Below, one piece after another: positions 37,098 to 47,039 of a stretch of 64,000 bases of DNA. The position numbers and the translations under genes were made by a program. The stretch covers positions 2,418,001-2,482,000 of the forward strand of contig CP131612.1 of NCBI GenBank assembly GCA_030686115.1. The letters run 5' to 3'. Below the pieces are notes generated by a model. It saw nothing but the letters and a program-made list of their open reading frames with translations. It had not been told where the DNA came from and ran no database searches. How positions within the stretch are numbered: position 1 is the first letter of the stretch; the number at the start of each line of letters is the position of its first letter. This DNA comes from Psychrobacter cibarius (GTDB lineage: Bacteria > Pseudomonadota > Gammaproteobacteria > Pseudomonadales > Moraxellaceae).

Positions 37098-37634
37098 ATG
37101 GCACAAGTGCTATATAAAAACTTTGAAATACAGTTAGTTTTAGCATTAACTGTATTCACGACTGCCTGTACAAATACGGATCTTATGCATACTACCGCTA
37201 TTGATACTGTACTTGAAGAGACGGCGCTGGTAAAAGCTAAACCAATAGCTATTGAAAAATCGAATATAAATTTCGACAGTCATCCAATTGCAAAACGTTA
37301 TAGAACTGTGATTAGTGGGGAATATGCGAAACAGGACGTGAATTTTGCAAACCATTACGTAGTAATAACATGGGGCTGTGGTTCAGGCTGTGTCAGTGGT
37401 GCGATGGTCGATAGCCGAAATGGAATGGTTTACCCTTTACCAGAAGATAAAGAATGGGGTGGTAATGGCACATATGTTACATTTGAACAGGAAAGCAATA
37501 TTCTAACGTCAGTATGGGTAATTCCGACCCCAACAGGCGATACTGAAGAAACGCAAAAATACTGGAAATGGGATGAGCAATCTAAAGTATTTGCACATAT
37601 TTCTGCACTTCCAACATATCTTGAGAGTAAATAA
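37098..37634 (+). CDS. Conserved hypothetical secreted or lipid-anchored protein
   Basis: The protein is 178 aa from the ATG at 37098; a TTG five codons earlier is possible. The N terminus has a hydrophobic run LVLALTVFTTAC that may be a lipobox. The mature part carries a conserved-looking block YVVITWGCGSGCVSGAMVDSRNG with two cysteines, then a beta-rich end with a WKWDEQ motif. I do not know the function. It follows the PliI-like lipoprotein by about 30 bases and is followed 12 bases on by a small membrane protein, so the three may be one operon concerned with the envelope. Confidence 0.75.
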   Translation: MAQVLYKNFEIQLVLALTVFTTACTNTDLMHTTAIDTVLEETALVKAKPIAIEKSNINFDSHPIAKRYRTVISGEYAKQDVNFANHYVVITWGCGSGCVSGAMVDSRNGMVYPLPEDKEWGGNGTYVTFEQESNILTSVWVIPTPTGDTEETQKYWKWDEQSKVFAHISALPTYLESK

Positions 37635-37646
37635 GAGAGAAGACCT

Positions 37647-37853
37647 GTGAAAAAAATTACCAAAGTGCAAATGGCAACGATAATCGCCATAGTCTTTTGT
37701 ATTATATGGGAAATTTATATAGGTATATGGTCTAGAACACAAGTTGGAGCGATAATAAGAGTAGATATATTCATTATTTATCCAATATTGATAGCTCTAA
37801 TTATTATTTCAGTCAAACAATACATAAAAAATAAGCGAGGCAATCATAGATAA
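37647..37853 (+). CDS. Small two-helix membrane protein
   Basis: The protein is 68 aa with a GTG start at 37647 and GAGAAG upstream. Two hydrophobic helices are seen (residues about 9-27 and 38-55) with a very basic tail KQYIKNKRGNHR, giving cytoplasmic ends. Family not recognised. That the frame is real is supported by a degraded second copy of its last third at 39558-39655, which keeps the same reading frame with conservative changes. Confidence 0.65.
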   Translation: MKKITKVQMATIIAIVFCIIWEIYIGIWSRTQVGAIIRVDIFIIYPILIALIIISVKQYIKNKRGNHR

Positions 37854-37926
37854 AAGGTCTTAAAAACAATACTCAATGAAATACTAAGCCTTTCTTTCTG
37901 ATACTCATTTTTGCAATAGGACATAT
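37764..37926. repeat. Imperfect direct repeat, left copy
   Basis: About 163 bases, covering the end of the small membrane protein gene and the 3' flank, are repeated at 39558-39723 with roughly 75-80% identity by eye. The pair brackets the DMT exporter and Lrp genes. The DMT gene stop lies only seven bases after this copy. Confidence 0.85.
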
Positions 37927-37932
37927 CTTACT

Positions 37933-38850
37933 TTACTTCGCTCGATTGGATAAAATGACACCAATTGTGCTTAACACGATGCCGCATAGCATTGCAATTG
38001 ATAAAGACTCATTGAGTATCAACGCTGCGAGTAAAGCGGTTAGTCCAGGAGACAAGGAGCCAAGCAATAAGGTGCGAATCGACCCAAGCTTGTTGACCGC
38101 ATAAGAAAACCCAATGGTTGAGACAATACCAACGCCAACGCCCTGTATTAAGATAAAAGGTAGCGCATCGTCAAAAGAGACAGCCCCAAGGTTGGTCTCT
38201 AGAAGACCAGATAGAACCATCACTAATGTCACAAAAAATGCAGTGTAAGAAAGGACGATAGCAACCGCTATTGGACTCAAGCTCGTACTTTTTAAGCCTA
38301 AGGTGTAACCTGCCCAAACCAAACTCGCAATCAGTAAAAAGGCCATCCCCTGTAGCAAACTACTAGGTGTTGGTCCTGCGTTCCCTACCATCATCGTGGC
38401 TACGCCAAAGAAAATAATCATGAATGCCAAAAATTTCTTTAGTGATATACGTTGGCAGTAAAAAATAAAGGACAAGAGTGCGGCAAAAAATACTGGCGTC
38501 CCTGTCAAAATAGTACCAACATAAGCGGCAGGAGCAGTACTCGCACCAAAGGTGGCGAGCAACAGAAAAGGAACACCGCCGAATAAAATAAAAATGATAT
38601 CAGCCCCTCTCATGTTTTTGATTTCCTTCAAACTAGAGAATACCCAAGGCGTCAATAAAAGTAGTGGCACGCTAAATCGAATGAGCATGACATCAGCCAT
38701 GCTTAACGACGATGCTCCAACCGCTCGTACAGTCAATGCAAAGCCTGACCAAATCAATATCACAACAATCATCGCCACATAGCCTTTCATCAGCGGAGAC
38801 AGGGTGAACAAGGGGTTTTTGCGTGAGGAAGGCTGAGAAATGGTATTCAT
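37933..38850 (-). CDS. EamA/DMT family transporter
   Basis: The protein is 305 aa with ten predicted membrane helices in two EamA halves; the second starts near AFLLIASLVWAGYTLGLKSTSLSPIAVAI. Such proteins export amino acids or related metabolites across the inner membrane. It is divergent from an Lrp/AsnC regulator (38999), the classic layout for amino-acid exporters under Lrp-type control. The gene with its regulator is bracketed by direct repeats, suggesting a cassette. Confidence 0.9.
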   Translation of the reverse strand: MNTISQPSSRKNPLFTLSPLMKGYVAMIVVILIWSGFALTVRAVGASSLSMADVMLIRFSVPLLLLTPWVFSSLKEIKNMRGADIIFILFGGVPFLLLATFGASTAPAAYVGTILTGTPVFFAALLSFIFYCQRISLKKFLAFMIIFFGVATMMVGNAGPTPSSLLQGMAFLLIASLVWAGYTLGLKSTSLSPIAVAIVLSYTAFFVTLVMVLSGLLETNLGAVSFDDALPFILIQGVGVGIVSTIGFSYAVNKLGSIRTLLLGSLSPGLTALLAALILNESLSIAMLCGIVLSTIGVILSNRAK

Positions 38851-38951
38851 ATTGATGTCTTATGCTTGTATATAAAGCCTAATTATCAATCAAAAATCGC
38901 GCTTTTATCTCTATTCTTTTATTGAAAATCTATAGTTATTTAGTGGATAAT

Positions 38952-38975
38952 GCCAAATAATATATAATTATTGGC
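38952..38975. promoter_or_regulatory. Near-palindromic Lrp-type operator candidate
   Basis: GCCAAATAAT and ATTATTGGC face each other across an AT core between the DMT and Lrp genes, 24 bases before the Lrp start. The AT-rich dyad form fits Lrp/AsnC binding sites. The site probably serves both promoters. Confidence 0.45.
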
Positions 38976-38998
38976 TGGAAACACCAGAAAGGCAATAC

Positions 38999-39454
38999 AT
39001 GGATAAAATCGACCGTCATATTTTGGAAGTGCTTCAGAAAGAAGGACGCTTATCAACAGCTGAATTAGCCGAGCGTATTGGTCTGTCACCCTCACCTTGT
39101 GCTAGGCGCCTGAAACGTTTAGAAGATGAATTTTATATAGAAGGCTATCAAGCGAACATAAATAGAGCTAAAGCTGGCATTGCGATGAGCTTTTTTGTGG
39201 AAGTCAGTCTGAGCAACCATCAAGAAGGATCGATTACAGCCTTCGAAAATGCTTTATCTGAGATGGATGAGGTAATCAATGGACATGTTGTTTCGGGCCC
39301 TTATGATTACTTATTGGAAGTAGTCAGCACAGACCTCAACGGTTATGAAGAATTTACTCGTAAATTGCATAAGCTTACTAGCGTTAAAGACATACATACC
39401 CACTTATCAGTGAGAAGAGTGATTAATAAAACAACGTTGCCTATTTTTATGTAA
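38999..39454 (+). CDS. Lrp/AsnC family transcriptional regulator
   Basis: The protein is 151 aa, normal for the family. The N-terminal helix-turn-helix is MDKIDRHILEVLQKEGRLSTAELAERIGLSPSPCARRLKRLE; the C-terminal RAM domain follows, with HVVSGPYDYLLEVVSTDLNGYEEF forming the ligand and dimer interface. It most likely senses an amino acid and controls the divergent exporter. The ribosome site AAAGG lies seven bases upstream. Confidence 0.93.
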   Translation: MDKIDRHILEVLQKEGRLSTAELAERIGLSPSPCARRLKRLEDEFYIEGYQANINRAKAGIAMSFFVEVSLSNHQEGSITAFENALSEMDEVINGHVVSGPYDYLLEVVSTDLNGYEEFTRKLHKLTSVKDIHTHLSVRRVINKTTLPIFM

Positions 39455-39557
39455 TACCTTTTAACGCTTATTATGCCATATGCCAACAGCTGCCTTACAG
39501 GCCTTGCTACAGAAGCTTTGTGTTTCTTTTATATAAACTTAAATATCAATAGTGTTT

Positions 39558-39723
39558 GATGTATTCATTATTTATCCAATTTTGATAACTCTAACTATTA
39601 TTTCCATTAGACAATACATAAGAAATAAGCGAAACAACCATAGATAAAAAGGCTTAAGAATAGTACGCGATGAAGTATTACGTCGTTCTTTTCGACACTT
39701 ATTTTTGCAAACAGGACATACGT
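39558..39723 (+). pseudogene. Truncated tail copy of the small membrane protein gene
   Basis: The first 98 bases read, in frame, VFDVFIIYPILITLTIIS and then a basic end with RNKRNNHR and a stop, parallel to the last third of the protein at 37647. The repeat goes on through the 3' flank to one base before the DUF1835 ATG. The changes are mostly conservative, so this looks like a diverged homologue's end rather than a fresh duplication. It is the right copy of the repeat pair. Confidence 0.75.
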
Positions 39724-39724
39724 C

Positions 39725-40582
39725 ATGCTTACCCTTCATATTGCTAACGGCGCATCAGCTTCTGGCACTTTAAAACATTATTTCGAACAAAATAAGCTTG
39801 ATGGTACAAACGAAGTGTTGTGCTTTGATGACTATTTGGCCATTGGCCCTTTATATGATGGTAATAAAGTCAATGATCATCAACTGTTAAACCAACGAGC
39901 CAACTATCTATTTGATATGTTACAAATAGCGCATCTCGAAGAATTCGCTGACGCAACTATTGAAGATCAATGGTTAATAGATATTACTAAAGACATCAGT
40001 AAATTATGTCACTTTAACTTTACTCATTACCACAAAGTGGTTATATGGCATGGAGATAATGCGCCTGAACGGTCGTTACTCTATTTGTGTTGCCATATAA
40101 TTGATGAGCATAAACTCTACCATATCAGTATTAACGACTATAACCTCTCTACTCATATGCTACGTGGAGTGGGTGCCTGTTCTCTTGAAATGTTAGACTT
40201 CCTGCATAATCAAGAAAAAAAGATCAATCCTGTAGATTGCGTGCAACATGCACAATTATGGCAAACGCTCGTTAAGTCCTCGAAGCGACCTGATAGCTTA
40301 TTGCGAATTTTTGAGAGCAACGAAGTCAAATCTGTTGGTGAAGATTATTTTGATAAACAAATACTGACGCAATGCCAAGAACAAGGTCAAGGTCAAGGTC
40401 AAGGTCAAGAAAATTTTGTATTAATGATGGCATTGGTTGGCCGTGTTCTGGGGTTAAGTGAGCAGCTTATTACAGACACTTTCATTATCGCTCGAGTCTA
40501 CTATTTAATCCAAAATACCAGTCTTGAGTATCAAGGAGATTTGGATCAGCCGCGTCAGTTACAAGTTCGAGTCAGAGATTAA
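39725..40582 (+). CDS. DUF1835 domain protein
   Basis: The protein is 285 aa. The DUF1835 pattern is visible from the start, LHIANGASASGTLKHYF, and in NEVLCFDDYLAIGPL, followed by the VIWHGDNAPERSLLYLCCHI segment. The family has no fixed role. Near residue 222 is a QGQGQGQGQ tract from four in-frame GGTCAA units (40385-40408); length changes there keep the frame. The gene probably followed the small membrane protein gene directly before the DMT-Lrp cassette separated them. Confidence 0.8.
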   Translation: MLTLHIANGASASGTLKHYFEQNKLDGTNEVLCFDDYLAIGPLYDGNKVNDHQLLNQRANYLFDMLQIAHLEEFADATIEDQWLIDITKDISKLCHFNFTHYHKVVIWHGDNAPERSLLYLCCHIIDEHKLYHISINDYNLSTHMLRGVGACSLEMLDFLHNQEKKINPVDCVQHAQLWQTLVKSSKRPDSLLRIFESNEVKSVGEDYFDKQILTQCQEQGQGQGQGQENFVLMMALVGRVLGLSEQLITDTFIIARVYYLIQNTSLEYQGDLDQPRQLQVRVRD

Positions 40583-40617
40583 TCATAATCACCAGCCCTA
40601 AATTCTAGGAAAATATC

Positions 40618-41292
40618 ATGAATGTTTTGAAATCTAGCTCAATCATCGCGTTAGTGACATTAATCACGCTAAGTGGCTGCCAGTATGCTGACACAAGACT
40701 AGAGAATCCATTAAAGAAAGAGCAATCTAAAGTCATGCAAAAACTGTTTAATATCGAAACTGATAGACAGTTTTATATCACTTTTCCTGACCACAAGAAT
40801 CAAGTGGCGTTAACTGAGTTTGTCGGTGCCAATGACAGTCAAGATAGCAAACCGTATGTTAGAGGTGTATTAGCAGATAATAAAAATTATTCAGCGTCGC
40901 TGGACTATAGCAATATCACCGCACTAAATAGCTCAAAGGATAAAAACATTGTTAAATTTATCGCTCCTTATACACTAACCAATAGTAACGCTGTGTCAGA
41001 TGAAACACTGTCTACTCTAGACAATCCAAATCTACCCAGCAACTCACTGTATTTAGGATTTTTTGAGCTAGACCCTAATACCAATAACATCACTCAATAT
41101 GATCAACAGCTCCTAGGCAAGTACAGCACGTTGACTGCGATAAGCTATGATGGACAAGATACTGTTAATGTCACTATAAGTCAGTACCCAACAGAGACTG
41201 ACCAAAAGAAAAATGTCAGATCCAGTTTTCATGACTTGACGTTTAAAGTGGGCGATGAGATGACCCTGATTGAGAACGTGATTGTAGAATAA
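40618..41292 (+). CDS. Hypothetical lipoprotein
   Basis: The protein is 224 aa with signal MNVLKSSSIIALVTLITLSGC and lipobox LSGC at residues 18-21. The mature part looks beta-rich and polar; no domain is recognised. AGGA lies eight bases before the ATG, and it starts 35 bases after the DUF1835 gene, so the two are likely co-transcribed. It would be anchored to a membrane facing the periplasm. Between it and kdpF lie about 900 bases of pseudogene and MITE. Confidence 0.7.
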   Translation: MNVLKSSSIIALVTLITLSGCQYADTRLENPLKKEQSKVMQKLFNIETDRQFYITFPDHKNQVALTEFVGANDSQDSKPYVRGVLADNKNYSASLDYSNITALNSSKDKNIVKFIAPYTLTNSNAVSDETLSTLDNPNLPSNSLYLGFFELDPNTNNITQYDQQLLGKYSTLTAISYDGQDTVNVTISQYPTETDQKKNVRSSFHDLTFKVGDEMTLIENVIVE

Positions 41293-41457
41293 GCATTTAT
41301 TGGCTTTGGGTATAATCCAAGGGAACCAGCTGTTTCACCCCTCAAACCTATTAACAGACTACTTAAAGCAGACTGTTAAAATGGAACCACTTTTAATAGA
41401 CTGCTTATCTTATATGAATTCATATCTCATTAAATTATATGGCTTTGACTATAAAAC

Positions 41458-42004
41458 CTACTCATAACTCATACTACGCCCCAAGGCCTCAGACTTTTCT
41501 CAGCATTCCCTTCTCTACTAAATCGTTGATATCACGCAGTGCAGTATCGGCTGAGCACTTTGTCATAGTCGCCCATTTTTTAGTCGTGAGTTTGCCATAG
41601 AAGTCAGTCAGTAGGATATTGAGAATTCTTGCTTGGCGCGTATTCAATGCATGCTATCGATGGGTCTGCCAAAAACTCGCCTTATGAATAATTTTATCTG
41701 TGGTCGTTTGAGTAGTAATAAGTGCTTGTTCTAGCGTTTGCAGAAACCAGCACAGCCAATCCGTGATATCAGTATTGCCTTTTTGCGTTCGCTCCAGTAT
41801 TTTATAATATAGTCAAGGAATTTTAGAATCGCTACAAGGCGACCGACCGCAGATAGTACACTGAGTACATCTAGGGCGGGTAATACCGTAGCGGTTTAAA
41901 AGTGCTCTGACTATAGTCATTACGCTGTTTTAGAATCTGCGCTGACATACTATAAAAACGTTGGGCACTATCCTCGCTTTGCGCCAGCACTCTCGCCGTA
42001 AACT
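41458..42004 (-). pseudogene. Fic-family gene remnant, copy 1, with MITE inserted
   Basis: This stretch is similar along its length to the 3' half of the Fic gene at 51304. On -, it opens with RVLAQSEDSAQRFYSMSAQI then LKQRND, is broken by a 104-bp insertion, and resumes with the YYKILERTQKG-type segment and the C-terminal helix-turn-helix region. Frameshifts near the end (an extra A in AGAAAAGTCTGAGG) and stops wreck it. The N-terminal half with the HPFxxGNGR motif is missing. It keeps YSMSAQIL, which copy 2 has lost, so it helps rebuild the ancestor. Confidence 0.8.
41810..41913. mobile_element. 104-bp TA-flanked MITE
   Basis: The insert starts TAGTCAAGG and ends CTGACTA, with terminal inverted repeats matching at about 18 of 23 positions with a gap. 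It is flanked by TA on both sides (41808-41809 and 41914-41915). Copy 2 of the Fic gene shows the uninterrupted sequence ATAATAGTTATTGCG, defining the empty site. The TA target and short length fit a non-autonomous relative of Tc1/mariner (IS630) elements. It has no coding capacity. Confidence 0.75.
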
Positions 42005-42096
42005 CCAGTATTATCCGTACTTGAAATCTGCCTATCTACAAGCTAACTCTAATCTTTACACTTTCTTTATATCCTGCCTATTTATCTTAATAACAC

Positions 42097-42110
42097 TTTT
42101 ATACTTCTCT
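42097..42110 (+). promoter_or_regulatory. Possible KdpE-binding site
   Basis: TTTTATACTTCTCT, about 90 bases before kdpF, resembles the T-rich TTTATACTTTTT box used by KdpE in Escherichia coli. Only one half is convincing and the distance is merely plausible. Confidence 0.25.
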
Positions 42111-42199
42111 CAGCATACTAATGACATTATCCAATGAGCAGCAAGGTCTTAGTAATCTTGCGGCAATTAATTGACTGATCTTGGTTTTAGGAGAGTGCT

Positions 42200-42280
42200 A
42201 TGGAAGTATTTTCAGGGCTTATCGCTCTAGGTTTATTTGTCTATTTGCTATACGTACTGATTGAACCGGAGGCGTTCTAA
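42200..42280 (+). CDS. kdpF: KdpF, small subunit of potassium ATPase
   Basis: A 26-aa frame with a single hydrophobic helix, [20 protein letters not shown] then IEPEAF; the ending EPE(A/R)F is typical of KdpF. KdpF is a lipid-like stabilising subunit of the KdpFABC pump in the inner membrane. It has a GGAGAG site upstream and its TAA overlaps the kdpA ATG by one base. Confidence 0.9.
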   Translation: MEVFSGLIALGLFVYLLYVLIEPEAF

Positions 42281-43992
42281 TGACCATCCATGCCTTATCT
42301 CAGTTGATTATTTATCTTCTCATTTTATTTACTTTGGGCTATTTTTTATCCGGTTACATCATGCAGCGTATGCAGGCGCCGATATCCCGTCTTGAATCAC
42401 GCGGTTTTACTGCACTCGGTATGCTTGGACGAGATAGCAAAGGTAATGTTGCGTCTGAGATGAACTGGAAACAGTATGCACTCGCTATTGTCTTATTTAA
42501 CATTATTGGCTTTTTGGCGCTATTTATATTGCAACTGGTGCAAGGCAATCTACCGCTCAATCCGCAAGCGATGACCGGAGTTACTTGGGACTTGGCCATG
42601 AATACGGCCATCAGTTTTATGACCAATACCAACTGGCAGGCTTATGGTGGCGAAAGCACCATGAGTTATCTCACCCAAATGATAGGTATGTCGCTACAAA
42701 ACTTTTTGTCAGCAGCAACAGGTATTGCCGTCGCTTTTGCCTTAATGCGTGGCTTGGTATTTAAGAAAAGCGCTCACCTTGGTAATGCGTGGATTGATTT
42801 ATGGCGCTGTAATATTTATATCCTATTACCGATAGCGACAATCATCGCGCTTCTATTAATGAGTCAAGGTGTTGTACAAACCCTATCGACCTATATGGAC
42901 GTGCAAACTCTACAAGGTGATACCCAAACCATCGCCTTAGGACCAGTCGCGTCACAAGAAGCGATTAAAATGTTAGGCACTAATGGTGGTGGTTTCTTTA
43001 ACGCCAACTCTGCTCATCCATTTGAGAACCCTACGCCTTTCTCTAATTTAATTCAGATGCTCGCTATTTTTCTTATTCCTACTTCACTATGTTTTTGTCT
43101 CGGTAAGATGAGTGGCAACCTGAAGCAAGGGGTGGCGATATTAGCAGCCATGACCGTATTGTTTATCGGTATGTATTCATTAACCGTAAGTAGTGAACTT
43201 GCTGGTAACCCTTGGTTGACATCACAAGTGTCAGGGCTAGCCGCTGCTGATGTCAGTGGCAATATGGAAGGTAAAGAAGTGCGCTTTGGTATTGTGGCTT
43301 CATCGTTATTTGCCACCATCACTACTGCGGCATCATGTGGTGCGGTAAATGCGATGCATGACTCATTTACGCCTATGGGTGGCTTTGGTTTGATGTTGCA
43401 GATGCAATTAGGCGAAGTGGTATTTGGCGGTGTCGGAGCCGGACTGTACGGCATGTTGCTCTTTGCAATATTGGCGGTATTCGTATCAGGACTCATGATT
43501 GGACGGACACCAGAATATCTTGGTAAAAAGATTGAACCATTTGAGATGAAAATGGTTGTATTAGCATTACTTGCAGCACCCACTATGGTGCTAATGGGAA
43601 CGGCGATTAGTGTTATGACTACGAGTGGTCAAGCAGGGATTTTTAATCCTAGCGCCCATGGTTTCAGTGAAGTGCTGTATGCCTTTAGCTCTGCTGCTAA
43701 TAATAATGGTTCTGCTTTTGCAGGGTTGGGAGCCAATTCGGTCTTTTATAACTCCATGCTTGGGCTTGCGATGGTGGTTGGGCGTTTTGGAGTCATCATT
43801 CCAGTACTGGCTTTGGCAGGATCGTTGGCGAAAAAACCAAGACTTGAAGTCAATAGCGGTACTTTACCGACGACCACGCCATTATTTGTGGGTCTATTAG
43901 TCGGAACTGTGCTGATGATTGGCGCATTGACTTTCATTCCTGCGTTAGCGCTTGGACCTATTGTAGAGCATATATGGATGATGAAAGGTTAG
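42280..43992 (+). CDS. kdpA: Potassium-binding channel-like subunit KdpA
   Basis: The protein is 570 aa with about ten membrane helices, the standard size. KdpA binds potassium from the periplasm with a KcsA-like selectivity filter. Four filter-like regions are seen, including [52 protein letters not shown] and [14 protein letters not shown]. It works with KdpB, C and F in high-affinity uptake when potassium is scarce. It follows kdpF with one base of overlap. Confidence 0.97.
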   Translation: MTIHALSQLIIYLLILFTLGYFLSGYIMQRMQAPISRLESRGFTALGMLGRDSKGNVASEMNWKQYALAIVLFNIIGFLALFILQLVQGNLPLNPQAMTGVTWDLAMNTAISFMTNTNWQAYGGESTMSYLTQMIGMSLQNFLSAATGIAVAFALMRGLVFKKSAHLGNAWIDLWRCNIYILLPIATIIALLLMSQGVVQTLSTYMDVQTLQGDTQTIALGPVASQEAIKMLGTNGGGFFNANSAHPFENPTPFSNLIQMLAIFLIPTSLCFCLGKMSGNLKQGVAILAAMTVLFIGMYSLTVSSELAGNPWLTSQVSGLAAADVSGNMEGKEVRFGIVASSLFATITTAASCGAVNAMHDSFTPMGGFGLMLQMQLGEVVFGGVGAGLYGMLLFAILAVFVSGLMIGRTPEYLGKKIEPFEMKMVVLALLAAPTMVLMGTAISVMTTSGQAGIFNPSAHGFSEVLYAFSSAANNNGSAFAGLGANSVFYNSMLGLAMVVGRFGVIIPVLALAGSLAKKPRLEVNSGTLPTTTPLFVGLLVGTVLMIGALTFIPALALGPIVEHIWMMKG

Positions 43993-44120
43993 CCGCTGCC
44001 TATTTGTCTAGACTTCAGAAAATTTGGCAAAGCCGATAGATTTGATAATTTGATAAATAGGCACTTACCTTTTTAGTGGTGAATTGCTCCCTTTTTATGA
44101 TTATGTTAGGAATAAAGACC

Positions 44121-46259
44121 ATGAATGTTTCAATAGATGCTCATAATAAAGACTTAGATGTGCCCCCTCAACAAGAGCCTGATAACTCTGATTTACCCGA
44201 AAAACCTTCACAAGGCCTCCTAGATCCGGCGTTGATTAAACCGGCGCTAAAAGATGCGCTACTCAAGCTTGATCCTCGCGTTCAGTGGCGTAATCCCGTG
44301 ATGTTCGTCGTTTATATCGGCTCATGGTTGACGACCATATTAGCCATCAATATGGTAATTCAGGGTCAAACGGGACTGGTCTTTACATTGTTAATTACGT
44401 TTTGGCTATGGTTTACCTTATTGTTTGCCAACTTTGCTGAAGCCTTGGCAGAAGGTCGCAGTAAAGCGCAAGCATCGAGTCTTAAGCAGGCACGTCAAGA
44501 TGTGCAAGCGCGTAAGCTTGCTAGTAGCGAGCGATTATCCGCAGCTACTATAGTGCAGGCGACTGAGCTTAATCAAGATGATATTGTATTAGTGCAAATA
44601 GGAGAAATCATTCCAGCGGATGGTGAGGTGATAGAAGGTCTTGCTTCAGTCGATGAATCAGCCATTACTGGTGAATCCGCTCCTGTAATCCGTGAAAGTG
44701 GCGGTGATTTTAACGCAGTCACTGGCGGTACTAAGGTCTTGTCTGACTGGCTGATTATTCGTATCACCCAAGCGCCGGGGCAAGGATTTTTGGATCGTAT
44801 GATTGCCTTGGTAGAAGGTGCCAAACGTACTAAAACGCCCAATGAGATTGCACTGACTATTTTGCTTATTGCATTAACCCTGATATTTCTAATGGTTTGC
44901 GTCACCCTGTTGCCATTCTCTCAGTTTGCAGTGCTCGCATCAGGTCAAGGCGAACCCATCTCTATTGTTATTTTAGTCGCATTACTGGTCTGCCTTATTC
45001 CAACAACGATTGGCGGTTTATTATCGGCTATTGGCGTAGCAGGTATGAGCCGTATGATGCAAGCCAATGTCATTGCGACCTCTGGACGTGCGGTAGAAGC
45101 TGCTGGCGACGTTGATGTACTATTGCTCGATAAGACCGGCACTATTACTTATGGTAACCGCCAAGCTTCTTTATTTCTGCCTTCTAACGGTATTAACGAG
45201 AACTTGCTAGCTGAAGTGGCATTGATTAGCTCGCTAACCGATGAGACGCCCGAAGGTCGCAGTATCGTCAAACTGGCCCAAAGCCGTTTTGATATCGATG
45301 AGAATGTCTGGAAATCAAAGCCATTTAAAACTATCGAATTTACCGCACAAACTCGCATGAGTGGTACCGATATTGAGCAACGCCGCATCCGTAAGGGCGC
45401 TTATGATGCCATTGTAAATTGGGTGACAGAACAAGGCGGTGCGCTACCGAGTAATTTAGAACAACAAGTAGAGGAAGTGGCGCGCCGTGGTAGTACACCA
45501 TTATTAGTTGCAGATGGTCAGCAGATATTAGGCGTTATCGAGCTCAAAGACGTGGTCAAATCTGGTATCAAAGAGCGCTTTGCTGAATTGCGAAAAATCG
45601 GTATTACTACCGTGATGATTACTGGTGACAACCCTTTAACGGCTGCTGCTATCGCTGCTGAAGCTGGGGTTGATGACTTTATGGCGGAGGCTACCCCAGA
45701 ACAAAAACTTGAATTGATTCGTAGTTATCAGCGCCAAGGTAAGCTGGTGGCAATGACTGGTGATGGTACCAATGACGCGCCAGCACTTGCCCAGGCTGAT
45801 GTTGCCGTTGCTATGAATAGTGGTACTCAAGCGGCCAAAGAAGCGGCAAACATGGTGGATTTGGACTCAAATCCGACCAAGCTTATTGAAGTGGTGCAAA
45901 CCGGCAAGCAGATGTTGATGACCCGCGGGGCGCTGACGACTTTTAGTTTGGCCAATGACGTCGCCAAATACTTTGCGATTATCCCAGCGGCCTTTGCGGG
46001 TACTTACCCTGCTCTAAACGTCTTAAATATTATGCATTTGGGCAGCCCAAAGAGCGCTATTTTATCAGCGGTTATTTTTAATGCTTTAATCATTGTATTT
46101 CTAATTCCACTATCGCTGCGAGGGGTAAAGTATCGTCCAGACTCTGCTATTAACCTATTGCGCCGGAACCTCTTGATATATGGATTGGGCGGACTACTGC
46201 TACCGTTTGTGGGTATTAAACTTATCGATATGCTCATTAACGTATTGCACCTGGTCTAA
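44121..46259 (+). CDS. kdpB: Potassium-transporting P-type ATPase subunit KdpB
   Basis: The protein is 712 aa from the ATG at 44121, chosen for AGGA upstream; an in-frame start at 44076 has no site. P-type ATPase motifs are complete: actuator loop [16 protein letters not shown], phosphorylation motif [12 protein letters not shown], nucleotide-binding region, hinge [25 protein letters not shown] and the KdpB segment [15 protein letters not shown]. It spends ATP to drive potassium import through KdpA. The N-terminal extension (about 30 residues, acidic and polar) is a little longer than usual. Confidence 0.97.
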   Translation: MNVSIDAHNKDLDVPPQQEPDNSDLPEKPSQGLLDPALIKPALKDALLKLDPRVQWRNPVMFVVYIGSWLTTILAINMVIQGQTGLVFTLLITFWLWFTLLFANFAEALAEGRSKAQASSLKQARQDVQARKLASSERLSAATIVQATELNQDDIVLVQIGEIIPADGEVIEGLASVDESAITGESAPVIRESGGDFNAVTGGTKVLSDWLIIRITQAPGQGFLDRMIALVEGAKRTKTPNEIALTILLIALTLIFLMVCVTLLPFSQFAVLASGQGEPISIVILVALLVCLIPTTIGGLLSAIGVAGMSRMMQANVIATSGRAVEAAGDVDVLLLDKTGTITYGNRQASLFLPSNGINENLLAEVALISSLTDETPEGRSIVKLAQSRFDIDENVWKSKPFKTIEFTAQTRMSGTDIEQRRIRKGAYDAIVNWVTEQGGALPSNLEQQVEEVARRGSTPLLVADGQQILGVIELKDVVKSGIKERFAELRKIGITTVMITGDNPLTAAAIAAEAGVDDFMAEATPEQKLELIRSYQRQGKLVAMTGDGTNDAPALAQADVAVAMNSGTQAAKEAANMVDLDSNPTKLIEVVQTGKQMLMTRGALTTFSLANDVAKYFAIIPAAFAGTYPALNVLNIMHLGSPKSAILSAVIFNALIIVFLIPLSLRGVKYRPDSAINLLRRNLLIYGLGGLLLPFVGIKLIDMLINVLHLV

Positions 46260-46280
46260 CCATTCACAAGGAATATTACT

Positions 46281-46955
46281 ATGCACACTCATTCTCACCC
46301 AGATACCAACACTAAGCCATCAGTGCAAGATGCAAAAGATAGCAGCAACACATTAGATGACGCTGCTACTCATATGCCAATGCTCAAACCTGCTATATTG
46401 CTATTTATATTATTAGGTATCATTTTAGGTTTATGCTATCCATTACTAATGACGGGCGTCGGGCAAGTGACTATGCCCAATCAGGCAAATGGTAGCTTAA
46501 TAGAAAAAGAGGGACAATTAGTTGGCTCTGCGCTTATCGGCCAACAGTTTGATCAACCACAATATATATGGACACGACCTTCTGCTGCTGGTGACGGTTA
46601 TGATGCCACCCAATCTTCAGGTAGTAATTTGGGACCTTTAAATCCTGAACTTGCCAGCAATGTTGAGGCGCAAGTGCAAAAGCTTAAGGCTGCTGATCCA
46701 CAGAATAAAGCGCCGATTCCGATTGATTTAGTAACCATGTCGGGAAGTGGCTTGGATCCACATATCTCACCTGCGGCTGCCCAGTGGCAAGCAAATAGAG
46801 TGGCAAACATACGCGGAATAAGTGCTGAACAAGTACAAAAAGCAATCGACGATAATACCGATAGTAAGCAGTTTAATATCTTTGGAGAGCCGCGTGTCAA
46901 TGTGCTGGCCGTTAACTTAGCTTTAGACCAGATATCTACTCTCCCAGTTAAATAG
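46281..46955 (+). CDS. kdpC: Potassium ATPase subunit KdpC
   Basis: The protein is 224 aa, slightly long because of a 35-residue His- and Asp-containing N-terminal tail. One membrane helix (about 36-58) is followed by a periplasmic domain with the family segments SALIGQQFDQPQYIWTRPSA, SSGSNLGPLNPEL, DLVTMSGSGLDPHISPAAA and FGEPRVNVLAVNLALDQ. KdpC raises affinity or assembles the complex. It is 21 bases after kdpB with an AAGGA site. Confidence 0.96.
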   Translation: MHTHSHPDTNTKPSVQDAKDSSNTLDDAATHMPMLKPAILLFILLGIILGLCYPLLMTGVGQVTMPNQANGSLIEKEGQLVGSALIGQQFDQPQYIWTRPSAAGDGYDATQSSGSNLGPLNPELASNVEAQVQKLKAADPQNKAPIPIDLVTMSGSGLDPHISPAAAQWQANRVANIRGISAEQVQKAIDDNTDSKQFNIFGEPRVNVLAVNLALDQISTLPVK

Positions 46956-47039
46956 TAAGACAGTATTAAACAACACTACCGGATTAACCAAAAGCCGCCA
47001 CTTTAATTTACTTTTATTTAAGAGCTATCGAGGGTCATA

